Part shown: positions 15,717-23,962 of the stretch, in pieces
Numbering within the stretch: position 1 is the first letter of the stretch
How the letters are laid out: every line of letters begins with the position of its first letter
Source: M3007 sp964481485
GTDB taxonomy: Bacteria > Bacteroidota > Bacteroidia > Chitinophagales > Saprospiraceae
Direction of reading: 5' to 3'
Assembly: GCA_964481485.1 (NCBI GenBank)
Contig: CAYZVM010000047.1
Location: 1-30,220, forward strand
DNA: 30,220 nt
Made by a program: the position numbers and the translations under genes
Notes under the pieces: model-generated
Told to the model about the DNA's origin: nothing
The model's database searches: none
What the model saw: the letters and a program-made list of their open reading frames with translations, nothing else

Positions 15717-15724
15717 CAAATTTA
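15717..15724 (-). promoter_or_regulatory. Candidate promoter (-7 box TAAATTTG) for the membrane fusion protein operon
   Basis: TAAATTTGC on the minus strand matches TAnnTTTG, 58 bases upstream of the TTG start at 15658. It lies back-to-back with the plus-strand promoter at 15742-15773, so the two divergent genes may be read from one short control region. Confidence 0.45.
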
Positions 15725-15741
15725 CGCAAAGCAGACAGGGT

Positions 15742-15773
15742 TTTGAACGGCGGTTTTCAGCAATCTATCTTTG
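15742..15773 (+). promoter_or_regulatory. Promoter with both Bacteroidota elements (TTTG-N20-TATCTTTG)
   Basis: TTTG at 15742-15745 and TATCTTTG at 15766-15773 are separated by 20 bases, close to the consensus TTTG-N19-TAnnTTTG. Transcription would start near 15780, about 38 bases before the TrpF-like ATG. This is the clearest promoter in the window. Confidence 0.65.
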
Positions 15774-15789
15774 CGCCTGCTCCTAATAC

Positions 15790-15810
15790 TGATAACCGGT
15801 AACTGACCAC
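15790..15810. repeat. Period-7 repeat in the TrpF-like gene leader
   Basis: Three 7-base units (TGATAAC, CGGTAAC, TGACCAC) occupy the short leader before ATG 15818. They resemble the complement of the GTTATC-type units in uvrA. Confidence 0.45.
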
Positions 15811-15817
15811 CATTCCG

Positions 15818-16423
15818 ATGCTCATAAAAGCTTCCCGTATCACCAACCTGACCGATGCCCGCTACTTCGCCGCCAAAGAGGTTGATTTTTTGGGTTTCAA
15901 CCTTGAAGAAGGCACCGAGGGCTACCTCGACCCGATGTATATGAAAGCCATCCGGGAGTGGGTGGAAGGGCCGAAAATCGTCGGGGAATTCTCCCATGCG
16001 CCGGTGCCGTACATCAAAGAGGCGGCGACTTTTTTTAGCCTCGACGCGGTGCAGGTGACACCGGACTATGCCGCGCAACTGCCGGATTTAGAAGGGCTTG
16101 TGGTGATTTTGGAAGTTGAGGTAAACGAAGCATGGGAGATGCTCGACCTTCAAAGACTATTCCACGAAACCGCCCCGTTTGCAACTTATTTTTTGTTGAA
16201 ATTCCCTCCTGCAATGCCCATTTTGCAGCACATAGATTTTTGGAAAAAACTCGTTGAGCAGCACCCCGTACTGGTGCAAACAGACATGACAGCGGAACAA
16301 TTGTCAACCATATTGGAAGTTTTGCAACCCGCTGGTTTGAGCCTTGTCGGTGGTAGCGAAGAAAAAGTAGGGGTAAAATCGTTCGACGAAATCGAGGCGG
16401 TTTTCGAGTTATTGGGGCGATGA
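15818..16423 (+). CDS. TrpF-like (phosphoribosylanthranilate isomerase-like) barrel lacking the catalytic residues
   Basis: A 201-residue protein whose start, MLIKASRITNLTDARYFAAKE, lines up with TrpF (KxCGITN followed by a helix with DA). In TrpF the Cys is the general base; here the aligned positions are S6 and R7 instead of Cys-Gly. The strand that should carry the catalytic Asp (LLLD) reads YFLLKF, and the phosphate-loop GGL reads TDM in VLVQTDMTAEQL. The overall length and end (FDEIEAVFELL) keep the TrpF pattern. So it is probably a paralogue with no isomerase activity or with another substrate; no other trp gene is nearby. It has its own good promoter (15742-15773). Next is the adhesin gene, 286 bases downstream. 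Confidence 0.65.
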   Translation: MLIKASRITNLTDARYFAAKEVDFLGFNLEEGTEGYLDPMYMKAIREWVEGPKIVGEFSHAPVPYIKEAATFFSLDAVQVTPDYAAQLPDLEGLVVILEVEVNEAWEMLDLQRLFHETAPFATYFLLKFPPAMPILQHIDFWKKLVEQHPVLVQTDMTAEQLSTILEVLQPAGLSLVGGSEEKVGVKSFDEIEAVFELLGR

Positions 16424-16611
16424 TGCCCGTAGTAAACTTGCAAAATTTACTCGCCTACATTTGATTGTCAAAAAATACTTCCCTTTTTATAAAGTATTGA
16501 AAATCAGTTTTTTCAAAATTAGATTTTGGAATATAAAAATACAAGTGGAAAAATTTGTCTTTGCACAACCGGGCAGCATCCCGAATTTTTGCAGCATCAA
16601 AGTCTGCAATC

Positions 16612-16644
16612 TGGTGATTGGTTGATTGGTGGCTGGTGATTGGG
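16612..16644. repeat. Period-7/8 repeat (TGATTGG units) upstream of the adhesin gene
   Basis: TGATTGG occurs at 16615, 16623 and 16637, with a TGGCTGG variant at 16630. It lies within the 286-base gap 16424-16709 between the TrpF-like gene and the adhesin gene. Besides this, the gap holds an AT-rich segment with TGTCTTTG at 16556-16563, one mismatch from a -7 box, and nothing else I can name. Confidence 0.5.
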
Positions 16645-16709
16645 TTTCCCACATCGGCAATCAAACGGGCAGTCATCAATTCAAATGGTCACCAACAAAC
16701 AACAAATTC

Positions 16710-19700
16710 ATGATGCTTATCCGTTACACTTTCCCGATGCTGCTGTGCCTGCTCGCCATTGCACAAAACACTCAGGCCCAATGTACTACCGATGCCGGCA
16801 CGATCAGTGGCGGCGGGTTTCACTGCGAAGGCAGCACATTCTCTATCAACAACATGGCAAATGAAACACTCGACGCCAACGACATTTTGGTTTTCGTTGC
16901 TTTCACTGGCGACGTGCCCAATGCCAACACCGTATTTGTCACCACGACGGATGTGAATTTTCCGTACCAAAGTAGTTTTCTGGCTAATTCACCTTTTAAA
17001 GTCGCTGCTGTGGCAGGCAACGACGTGGGCGGCACCGTGGACTGGGACGATCCCTGCCTCTCGGTGTCCAACGTGTTGGATATCACATATTTCCCACAAG
17101 TGCAAATCAATATCACGGCTGAGACGCTCACCTGCCTGAATCCCAGTGCCACATTGGCCGTCACCGTCAACCAGCCAAACTGCTTTTTTGCGTGGAGTAC
17201 CGGAGAAAATCAACCCATCATAGAGGTGCCACAGCCCGGCACCTATTGCGTCACCGTGACAAATCAAGGCGGCTGCACAACTGAAGAGTGTGTGGCAGTG
17301 GCGCAAGATGTGCAACCGCCAATATGCGACGCGGGGCCGGATTTATTGATAACCTGTGCCAATACAGTGGTCACGCTGAACGGCAACAACTCTTCCACTG
17401 GACCAAACTTTGTCTATCAATGGTCGGGGCCAGCCATTTTAAGTGGGGCGCAAACGTTAAATCCCACTGTGAGCGCAGCAAGTATTTTCACATTAGTCGT
17501 GACAAATACTATTAATGGTTGCACTGCCTCTGACCAAGTGCAGGTGCTGTTGGACGCAAGCGCACCTACTGCCGATGCCGGCTCTGACATGGGCATCCCT
17601 TGCGGCGGCGGCTTGGCGACTTTGTCAGCAACCGGTACTCCGGCGGGGCAAGTTGCTTTTAGTTGGTCAGGGCCCGGCGGTTTTACATCAACTGTTGAAA
17701 ATCCAATTGTTAGCCAGCCGGGTACATACTCGCTGACGGTGACTGGTCCTAACGGCTGCACGGCCACCGATGTTGTCACCGTTTTTCCTGGCCCGGCCAT
17801 ACCGCAGCAGAACTTTGCCGTGACGAATGCGACCTGCCAAGGTGTCAACACCGGAAGTATCAGCATGACCCCGCCCGCCGCCGGGCAGCCGCCTTTTGAT
17901 TTTGAATGGACCGGGCCGGGCGGTTTTTCGACAAACACGGAAGACATCAGCGGCCTCGCGCCGGGTACATACAGCATCGTGGCTACCGATGCAACTGATT
18001 GTACTTATTATGCAAATGTGGTGGTGGGGCAGGCATCGCCGATAACGATACCGCCCAATCAAATAGACATCACTCCTATTACATGTCTTGGGGATGGGGC
18101 TATTAATTTTAACATTGTGGGCGGCACGCCTCCTTACCAAGTGGCCTACGATTGGGATGGCACACCAATGGCACCTTTTACTACCTCGACCAATCAAGTT
18201 AATTTGTTCAATCTTTTTGAAGGGGTGTACTTTTTCACAGTAACAGATGCAAGCGGCTGCTCCGTAGGTAGCCAACCAATAGTAATAACCCAACCAGCCA
18301 CCCCCTTCGTCGTCACAACTACCCCCATCAACTGCGGCGACAACTCCGCCCAAGTGATGGTCACTGGCGGCACACCGCCATACGCTTACCTATGGAGCAA
18401 CGGCTGGACGACGCCCGTCATCACCGACCTTCCACCCGGAAACTACACCATTACTGTGACCGATGCCAATGGTTGCTCGCAAATTGCAACTATCACAATT
18501 GGCTCGGTAGGTAACCCTTTGTGTGGCTTTATCATTGGAAAAGTGCTGAAAGACTCGCTCAACAACTGCACATCCGACCCAGGCGAACTGGGCTTGCAGA
18601 ACTGGATTGTCCGAGCCGATGACAGCAGCGGCAACTCATATTATGGTGTATCGGACTCCACTGGCACTTACCGCATCAGCGTGGACGAAGGTGATTATAC
18701 ACTGACGCTATTTCCGCCCAGCAACCTCTGGGCGCCCTGCTCTGTTACCCAGTCACTCGGCACCGTGGCCGCTAATGACACAACTTTCGCCGCCGACTTT
18801 TTAGCACAAACAATCGCCACCTGCCCGGCACTTTCTGTTTCCATTGGCACCAACCTCCTAAGGCGCTGTTTTTCAAACAACTATTATTTCGTCAATTATT
18901 GCAACGACGGCACCGCGCCCGCGGAAGACGCCTACATTCTTGTCTCGCTCGACCCGTTCCTGTCGCCCGTTTCATCCTCTTGGCCGTATTTGAATTTGGG
19001 AAACAACGTGCTTCGATTTGATGTAGGAGATGTGGCAGTGGGCGAATGTGACTATTTCAATCTCCAAGTACAAGTCAGTTGCGATGCCGTGATAGGCCAA
19101 ACACATTGCACCGAGGCACACATTTACCCCGACTCTTCTTGTCTGCCCAACAGCCCGCTTTGGTCGGGAGCCAGTTTGCAAATAAGCAGCGAGTGCAATA
19201 TTGACTCGCTTAAATTTACCATCACCAACGTCGGGGCGAACATGACGGAAGCGGTGGAGTACATCGTCGTGGAGGACATGGTGATGCTGATGCAGTCGTC
19301 CATTCAATTGGGAGCGGGTGAGTCTGTCACGCTGGCTCTCCCGGCCAATGGCAGCACTTGGCACTTGGATGTAGAGCAAGTTGCCTTCCACCCTGGTATG
19401 TCGCAGCCTGCTCTTTCCGTGGAAGGCTGCAGCGCAACTGCCTCTTTCTCAACGGGTATGGTCAGCCAATTCTCCCTCAACGACGCTGACCCATGGATTG
19501 ATATTGACTGCACACAAAATGTCGGCTCTTGGGACCCAAATGACAAACAGGGCTTTCCGGTCGGCTATGGCGCGGCGCACTATATCCGCCCCGGCGCAGA
19601 ACTCGAATACCTTATTCGTTTCCAAAATACCGGCACCGATACGGCATTCACCGTCCGCGTGGTGGACACGCTTTCTACTTGGCTCGACCCAACGACCATC

Positions 19701-20231
19701 CGACCCGGCGCGAGCAGCCATGCTTATCAGTTTGATTTGGCAGGCGCGGGCGTTGTCGAGTTTTTATTTGAAAATATCATGCTGCCCGACAGCAACGTGA
19801 ACGAACCGGCCTCGAATGGTTTTGTGAAATTCAGCATCAGCCCGAAAGAAAGTGCGCCGCTGGAAACCCTCATCGAAAACGAGGCGGCTATCTACTTCGA
19901 CTTCAATGAGCCGGTCATCACAAACACCACTTCCCACCGGCTGGGCGAGAATTTTATCGTCGGTGTTTGGCAGCCCCGGGTGCCGGGAGCAGCGGTGGCG
20001 GTATCGCCCAATCCTTTTGACAATGCGGCGCGATTGGAAGTGACGGGTTTGCGCAGTACTGCACCGATTCGGTTGCGCGTGATTGATTTACAGGGCATTG
20101 TGCTTCATGACATGGAAACCTCCGGCACGGTCTTCAATTTGAGAAAAGGCGACTGGCCAGCAGGGATATACCTGTTCCATATTGAGCAAGAGGGGAAATT
20201 GGTGGGTAGCGGGAAGTTGGTGGTGAAATAA
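16710..20231 (+). CDS. Large secreted adhesin-like protein with SprB-type repeats and a T9SS sorting domain
   Basis: A 1173-residue exported protein. The signal peptide spans about 1-23 (MMLIRYTFPMLLCLLAIAQN). Two Ig/PKD-like modules lie at about 204-277 and 287-360 (DAG start, YQWSGP or FSWSGPGGF core). Three SprB-like repeats lie at about 365-440, 448-530 and 532-600, marked by GGTPPY, LPPGNYTITVTDANGC and similar. An SdrD-B-like segment at about 605-675 (GKVLKDSLNNC...GTYRISV) follows. A conserved module at about 935-1080 (SWDPNDKQGFP, YLIRFQNTGTDTA, NEAAIYFDFNEPV) matches the block usually found just before the end. The type IX sorting domain is at about 1093-1173 (VSPNPFDN...GIYLFHI...KLVVK). 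It is exported by Sec, then carried across the outer membrane by T9SS and displayed or released. Role in adhesion or gliding is inferred. An in-frame start at 16626 was rejected because the signal peptide begins at 16710. A terminator follows at 20253. Confidence 0.88.
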   Translation: MMLIRYTFPMLLCLLAIAQNTQAQCTTDAGTISGGGFHCEGSTFSINNMANETLDANDILVFVAFTGDVPNANTVFVTTTDVNFPYQSSFLANSPFKVAAVAGNDVGGTVDWDDPCLSVSNVLDITYFPQVQINITAETLTCLNPSATLAVTVNQPNCFFAWSTGENQPIIEVPQPGTYCVTVTNQGGCTTEECVAVAQDVQPPICDAGPDLLITCANTVVTLNGNNSSTGPNFVYQWSGPAILSGAQTLNPTVSAASIFTLVVTNTINGCTASDQVQVLLDASAPTADAGSDMGIPCGGGLATLSATGTPAGQVAFSWSGPGGFTSTVENPIVSQPGTYSLTVTGPNGCTATDVVTVFPGPAIPQQNFAVTNATCQGVNTGSISMTPPAAGQPPFDFEWTGPGGFSTNTEDISGLAPGTYSIVATDATDCTYYANVVVGQASPITIPPNQIDITPITCLGDGAINFNIVGGTPPYQVAYDWDGTPMAPFTTSTNQVNLFNLFEGVYFFTVTDASGCSVGSQPIVITQPATPFVVTTTPINCGDNSAQVMVTGGTPPYAYLWSNGWTTPVITDLPPGNYTITVTDANGCSQIATITIGSVGNPLCGFIIGKVLKDSLNNCTSDPGELGLQNWIVRADDSSGNSYYGVSDSTGTYRISVDEGDYTLTLFPPSNLWAPCSVTQSLGTVAANDTTFAADFLAQTIATCPALSVSIGTNLLRRCFSNNYYFVNYCNDGTAPAEDAYILVSLDPFLSPVSSSWPYLNLGNNVLRFDVGDVAVGECDYFNLQVQVSCDAVIGQTHCTEAHIYPDSSCLPNSPLWSGASLQISSECNIDSLKFTITNVGANMTEAVEYIVVEDMVMLMQSSIQLGAGESVTLALPANGSTWHLDVEQVAFHPGMSQPALSVEGCSATASFSTGMVSQFSLNDADPWIDIDCTQNVGSWDPNDKQGFPVGYGAAHYIRPGAELEYLIRFQNTGTDTAFTVRVVDTLSTWLDPTTIRPGASSHAYQFDLAGAGVVEFLFENIMLPDSNVNEPASNGFVKFSISPKESAPLETLIENEAAIYFDFNEPVITNTTSHRLGENFIVGVWQPRVPGAAVAVSPNPFDNAARLEVTGLRSTAPIRLRVIDLQGIVLHDMETSGTVFNLRKGDWPAGIYLFHIEQEGKLVGSGKLVVK

Positions 20232-20252
20232 AACCGACTCTGTCGGAGAAAC

Positions 20253-20301
20253 AGTACAGCCCGGTCGCGCAGTTTTGCGTGGCCGGGCTGTACTTGTTTT
20301 A
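20253..20301 (+). terminator. Intrinsic terminator of the adhesin gene
   Basis: A perfect 12-bp stem (AGTACAGCCCGG 20253-20264 with CCGGGCTGTACT 20283-20294) contains a smaller inner CGCA/TGCG stem and is followed by TGTTTTAG. It begins 22 bases after the stop codon. Confidence 0.75.
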
Positions 20302-20339
20302 GAATTGCCGTTTTTGGATAGTTTTGCCCTGTCAACGGC

Positions 20340-20375
20340 AAAAAAAATGAGGCAGTGCCACCACAGCACTACCTC
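20340..20375 (-). terminator. Hairpin plus T-run on the minus strand
   Basis: The 10-bp stem (one mismatch, 7-base loop) between 20349-20358 and 20366-20375 is followed by eight T on the minus strand. No minus-strand gene lies upstream, which is why a small RNA is suspected. Confidence 0.55.
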
Positions 20376-20422
20376 AGCCCTAACCAAATAAAACCAAATT
20401 ATTCTTCTGCTTAATTGCTTTC
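20340..20422 (-). ncRNA. Candidate small RNA on the minus strand
   Basis: The 412-base gap 20232-20643 has no gene. On the minus strand a -7 box TACCTTTG (20436-20429) is followed, about 55-60 bases later, by a hairpin (GAGGTAGTGC with GCACTGCCTC, 20375-20349, one mismatch) and eight T residues (20347-20340). This arrangement would give an RNA of about 83 nt with no reading frame. No known sRNA family is recognised. Chance co-occurrence of the two signals is possible. Confidence 0.35.
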
Positions 20423-20428
20423 TGCTGA

Positions 20429-20436
20429 CAAAGGTA
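20429..20436 (-). promoter_or_regulatory. Candidate -7 box TACCTTTG for the minus-strand RNA
   Basis: TACCTTTG matches TAnnTTTG. The -33 position holds GTTG rather than TTTG. Confidence 0.35.
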
Positions 20437-20543
20437 AAATGCTTTGTGTAAATCCTACAACAAGAAGGTGAAATTTTTTCAAAAAATTTTTCCAATAAAA
20501 ATTTCGCCCATGAGTTGGCAAGTGCGCGTGTGGAAAATCCGCG

Positions 20544-20573
20544 TTTGTGCGATTTGCTGAAATGAAAACTTTG
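20544..20573 (+). promoter_or_regulatory. Weak candidate promoter for the peptidase gene
   Basis: TTTG at 20544-20547, an 18-base spacer and AAACTTTG at 20566-20573 give both elements with one mismatch in the -7 box. The start codon at 20644 would follow a leader of about 65 bases. Confidence 0.3.
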
Positions 20574-20643
20574 CCAAAGCATATTTTTAAACCTATGAAA
20601 TTCACACCTGCTTTTTGAAACATAATTTTATTTGCTCACAAAA

Positions 20644-22071
20644 ATGAAAAATTACCGGACAAACTCGCTTTTTTCGTTTTCTGGCCTCTTTGCCCTTATT
20701 GTCGTTTTTACACTTCAATCCAAACTCCCCGCCCAAACGCCCGAAAAGGATGTGGATGCTGCCTTCGTGCGCAAAATATACGACCGGGCACTCACCGACG
20801 GGTGCTGCTACCAGTGGCTCGAACATCTTTCCTTAAACATCGGCCACCGGCTCAGCGGCAGCACGGGCGCAGAGAAATCCGTGCAATGGACAAAGTCCAT
20901 GCTCGATACTTTGGGGCTGGATTCCGTCTGGCTGCAGCCGGTGATGGTGCCGCATTGGGTGCGCGGCGAGGCCGAGCAGGTGCGCGTGAGCGGCTCGAAA
21001 AAGCATGGCACTTTCAATCTGAGCGCCCTCGCGCTCGGCGGCTCGGTCGGCACACCATCTGCCGGCATCAGCGCCGAGGTGGTGGAGGTGAAAAGTTGGG
21101 AAGAACTCGACAAACTCAACGAGCGGGGCATTCGTGGCAAAATTGTCTTTTACAACCGGCCGATGGACCCGACTAAAATCCGCACGTTCGAGGCTTATGG
21201 CGGCGCGGTGGACCAGCGTGTGTTCGGCGCTTCTCGCGCAGCCAAATACGGCGCGGTCGGCGTATTGGTGCGCTCCATGAGTTTGCGTCTCGACGATTTC
21301 CCGCATACCGGGACCTTGCGCTACGATTCGGCATTCACGCTGATACCTGCGGTGGCGATTAGTACGAATGCCGCCGAAAAACTCAGTCAATTGCTAAACG
21401 AAGAGGGCAAGGCGACCGTTTTTATGAAAATGAACTGCCAAACGCTACCTGATGTGCTGTCGTACAATGTCATCGGTGAAATACGCGGTTCGGAGCGCCC
21501 GGGCGACGTCGTCGTGGTGGGTGGGCATTTGGACAGTTGGGATGCGGGGCATGGGGCGCACGATGACGGGGCGGGTTGCACACAGAGTATGGATGTGTTG
21601 CGAATACTCAAGCAGCTGGGCTACCGCCCGCGGCACACGATTCGTTGCGTGTTGTTTATGAATGAAGAAAACGGTTTGCGCGGTGGCAAAAAATACGCGG
21701 AAGAGGCCGAGCGAAAGGGCGAATTCCACTTGGCGGCCATTGAGAGCGATGCGGGCGGCTTCACCCCGCGCGGGTTTTCGTTTGATGCCGATGAAGCTGT
21801 TTTTGGAAAATTCTTTGAAAAAGTAAAAGCACTCGAACCGCTTTTTGAGCCTTATGGCTTGAAACTTATCAAAGGTGGCTCTGGCGCGGACATTGGCCCG
21901 TTGAAAGGGATGAAAGGGCTGTTGAGTGGCTACAATCCTGATTCTCAGCGCTACTTCGACCTGCACCACACGGCGGACGACACTTTTGACAAAGTAAACA
22001 AACGCGAATTGGAACTCGGCGCGGCAAGCATGGCGGCGCTTGTATATTTGCTGGACAAGTACGGGCTTTGA
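20644..22071 (+). CDS. Secreted M28-family zinc peptidase (carboxypeptidase Q-like)
   Basis: A 475-residue exported metallopeptidase. The signal peptide is at about 1-31, with cleavage after LPA before QTPEK. A PA-type inserted domain at about 120-250 (GIRGKIVFYNRPM, AAKYGAVGVLVRS) interrupts the peptidase fold, as in plasma glutamate carboxypeptidase. The co-catalytic zinc site can be read: H295 in GGHLDSWD, D307 in DDGAG, E341-E342 in NEENG, D369 in ESDAGG and H441/H442 in LHHTADD. It probably cleaves small peptides in the periplasm. ATG at 20644 is chosen over an in-frame TTG at 20632. The transporter gene begins 38 bases downstream, so the pair may be co-transcribed; release and uptake of amino or carboxylic acids would be a plausible link, as inference. 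Confidence 0.92.
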   Translation: MKNYRTNSLFSFSGLFALIVVFTLQSKLPAQTPEKDVDAAFVRKIYDRALTDGCCYQWLEHLSLNIGHRLSGSTGAEKSVQWTKSMLDTLGLDSVWLQPVMVPHWVRGEAEQVRVSGSKKHGTFNLSALALGGSVGTPSAGISAEVVEVKSWEELDKLNERGIRGKIVFYNRPMDPTKIRTFEAYGGAVDQRVFGASRAAKYGAVGVLVRSMSLRLDDFPHTGTLRYDSAFTLIPAVAISTNAAEKLSQLLNEEGKATVFMKMNCQTLPDVLSYNVIGEIRGSERPGDVVVVGGHLDSWDAGHGAHDDGAGCTQSMDVLRILKQLGYRPRHTIRCVLFMNEENGLRGGKKYAEEAERKGEFHLAAIESDAGGFTPRGFSFDADEAVFGKFFEKVKALEPLFEPYGLKLIKGGSGADIGPLKGMKGLLSGYNPDSQRYFDLHHTADDTFDKVNKRELELGAASMAALVYLLDKYGL

Positions 22072-22109
22072 GCCTGTGCCTTTCCGCACCCAAATAAATC
22101 ATTTTGCCC

Positions 22110-23891
22110 ATGAGCGCTGATATTATCATCACGATTTGCATCTTGCTTGGAGCTGTCATTCTGTTTGCTACGGAGGTGGTGGCCATTGATGTGACGGCGG
22201 TCATTATCATCGGCAGCCTTGTGCTGACTGGTGTGCTGAGCCCGCAAGAGGGCATTTCGGGTTTTAGCAATATAGCGGTGGCCACGGTGGCGGCGATGTT
22301 TGTGTTGAGCGCAGGCATCGAAAAAAGCGGTGCGCTCAATCCAGCCACGGCATTTTTAGAAAAGCTGTTTCGGTGGAATTTTTGGCTGGGCATTGTTTCC
22401 ATGCTCATTTTTGTGTCCTTTCTGTCGGCATTTATCAACAATACGCCAGTGGTGGCGCTTTTCATCCCAGTGGTGCTGAGCTGCGCCCGCGCCATCAAGA
22501 TTAGCCCAGAGAAATTGCTCATCCCGCTGTCCTTTGCTTCCATGTTTGGCGGGGTTTGCACCCTGATAGGCACCTCCACCAATCTGTTAGTGAGCGACTA
22601 TGCTGATTCGGTCGGCTTGGGAGCTTTCACGATGTTTGAGATGACAAAAATGGGGTCGGTGTTCCTCGTTGCGGGGTTCATTTATCTTTTGTTGATTGGG
22701 CTGCGGCTGCTCCCAGAAAGCGCAAAAGAGGCAACTTTTGAAGACAAATACCATTTGGGAGAATACATCACCAATGTGGTTTTGCAAAGGGGGGCTCCTT
22801 CCGTTGGGAAAACCATAAAGACCTCTCCTTTGGTCACAGAATTGGGCGTCGAAATCATTCAAGTAAAACGCGGTACCGAACGTTTCTTTTCCCCGCCCGA
22901 CAATTTTGTTTTGGCAGAAAACGACATCCTGAAGGTGACTGGCAATGTGGATAAAATCAGGAAATTGCAGAACAGGAACAAGGTGTTGGTGCAGCCGCTG
23001 CTCAAAAAGGAAATGTCGGTCAACCCGGGCAGCGAACTGGTGTTGCACGAGATGGTGGTGCTGCCCAATTCAGATTTGGCGGGGCGGAAATTAGAAGACA
23101 TTGATTTTGAAGACAGATTCGGCGCAGTCTTTCTGGGTGTGCGCGGCAGAAAGGGTTTGCAAAACAGGCTCATCGGAAACTGGAAATTGACCGCTGGCGA
23201 CTGCCTGCTGTTGGCATCTACCAAAGACAAATCGGAAACGCTGCACAAGAATTTCCCCGACCTCTATATCATCAACCACACCGACCATTCCAATTTTTCA
23301 AAAAAGAAGGCTCTTATGGCAGCGGCCACCGTTGCTGCTGTCATTACATTGGCCTCGCTCAACATTTTGCCCATGCTCACGGCGGCTATCGCTGGTTGTA
23401 TCTTGCTGGTATTGACCAAAATAGTCACCCCCGAAGAGGTCTATAAAAGCATCAGTTGGAAGGTGATTGTCTTGCTGGCGGGGTCGCTGAGTTTGGGTGT
23501 CGCATTGGAAAAAACCGGTACTGCGAAGTTGCTGGCCGACCAGGTTTACCATTTGGGGGGGCAGTTTGGGCCAATCGTCATGCTGAGCCTAATTTATCTC
23601 ATAACTACCTTATTGACGGAGGCCATGTCGAACAACGCGACGGTGGTGCTATTGGCGCCGATTGTAATTGCGCTGGCACAATCCATGGACGTATCGCCCA
23701 AACCATTTCTCATCGCCATCACACTTGCTGCTTCGGCGAGTTTTATGACACCAGTAGGGTATCAGACTAACACCATGGTGTATGCCGCGGGGAACTATTC
23801 GTTCAGAGATTTTTTCAGAATCGGTGCGCCGCTCAATATCCTTTTCTGGATTTTGGCAAGTATCCTGATTCCCGTGTTTTTCCCTTTTTGA
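22110..23891 (+). CDS. SLC13/DASS-family permease with two RCK-C domains
   Basis: A 593-residue inner-membrane transporter of the divalent anion:sodium symporter type. Two membrane halves flank a soluble middle part. The first half has NNTPVVALFIP and LIGTSTN, the second MSNNATVVLLAP and PVGYQTNTMVYAAG; these SNT-like motifs bind sodium and substrate in the family. The middle (about 210-395) holds two TrkA-C/RCK-C domains (VTELGVEIIQVKRG...LAENDILKVTG and LEDIDFEDRFGAVFLGVRG...AGDCLLLAS). Substrates in this group include dicarboxylates, sulfate and other anions; I cannot tell which. ATG 22110 is chosen over an in-frame TTG at 22104. The 3' end is 71 bases from the convergent glyA stop, separated by two hairpins. 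Confidence 0.92.
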   Translation: MSADIIITICILLGAVILFATEVVAIDVTAVIIIGSLVLTGVLSPQEGISGFSNIAVATVAAMFVLSAGIEKSGALNPATAFLEKLFRWNFWLGIVSMLIFVSFLSAFINNTPVVALFIPVVLSCARAIKISPEKLLIPLSFASMFGGVCTLIGTSTNLLVSDYADSVGLGAFTMFEMTKMGSVFLVAGFIYLLLIGLRLLPESAKEATFEDKYHLGEYITNVVLQRGAPSVGKTIKTSPLVTELGVEIIQVKRGTERFFSPPDNFVLAENDILKVTGNVDKIRKLQNRNKVLVQPLLKKEMSVNPGSELVLHEMVVLPNSDLAGRKLEDIDFEDRFGAVFLGVRGRKGLQNRLIGNWKLTAGDCLLLASTKDKSETLHKNFPDLYIINHTDHSNFSKKKALMAAATVAAVITLASLNILPMLTAAIAGCILLVLTKIVTPEEVYKSISWKVIVLLAGSLSLGVALEKTGTAKLLADQVYHLGGQFGPIVMLSLIYLITTLLTEAMSNNATVVLLAPIVIALAQSMDVSPKPFLIAITLAASASFMTPVGYQTNTMVYAAGNYSFRDFFRIGAPLNILFWILASILIPVFFPF

Positions 23892-23913
23892 AAAGGAAAA
23901 TTCCTCGACGTGC

Positions 23914-23962
23914 CGCCAACCAAAGGTTAGCGCTACTCATGTCGCCAACTGGAAAGTTGGCG
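23914..23962. repeat. Two tandem hairpin repeats between convergent genes
   Basis: Two related units of about 29 bases each make a hairpin: CGCCAACC/GGTTAGCG (23914-23932, one mismatch) and a perfect CGCCAACT/AGTTGGCG (23943-23962, GGAA loop). They share the order CGCCAAC-x-GTTrGCG-TATTC-like tail, so they look like diverged copies of one element. The second ends one base before the glyA stop. They may act as a two-way terminator, but no T-run is present. Confidence 0.6.

Noticed and set aside
16710..20231. Split of the large adhesin-like gene into several genes
   Set aside because: One frame runs unbroken from signal peptide to the sorting domain, with ordered repeat modules between.
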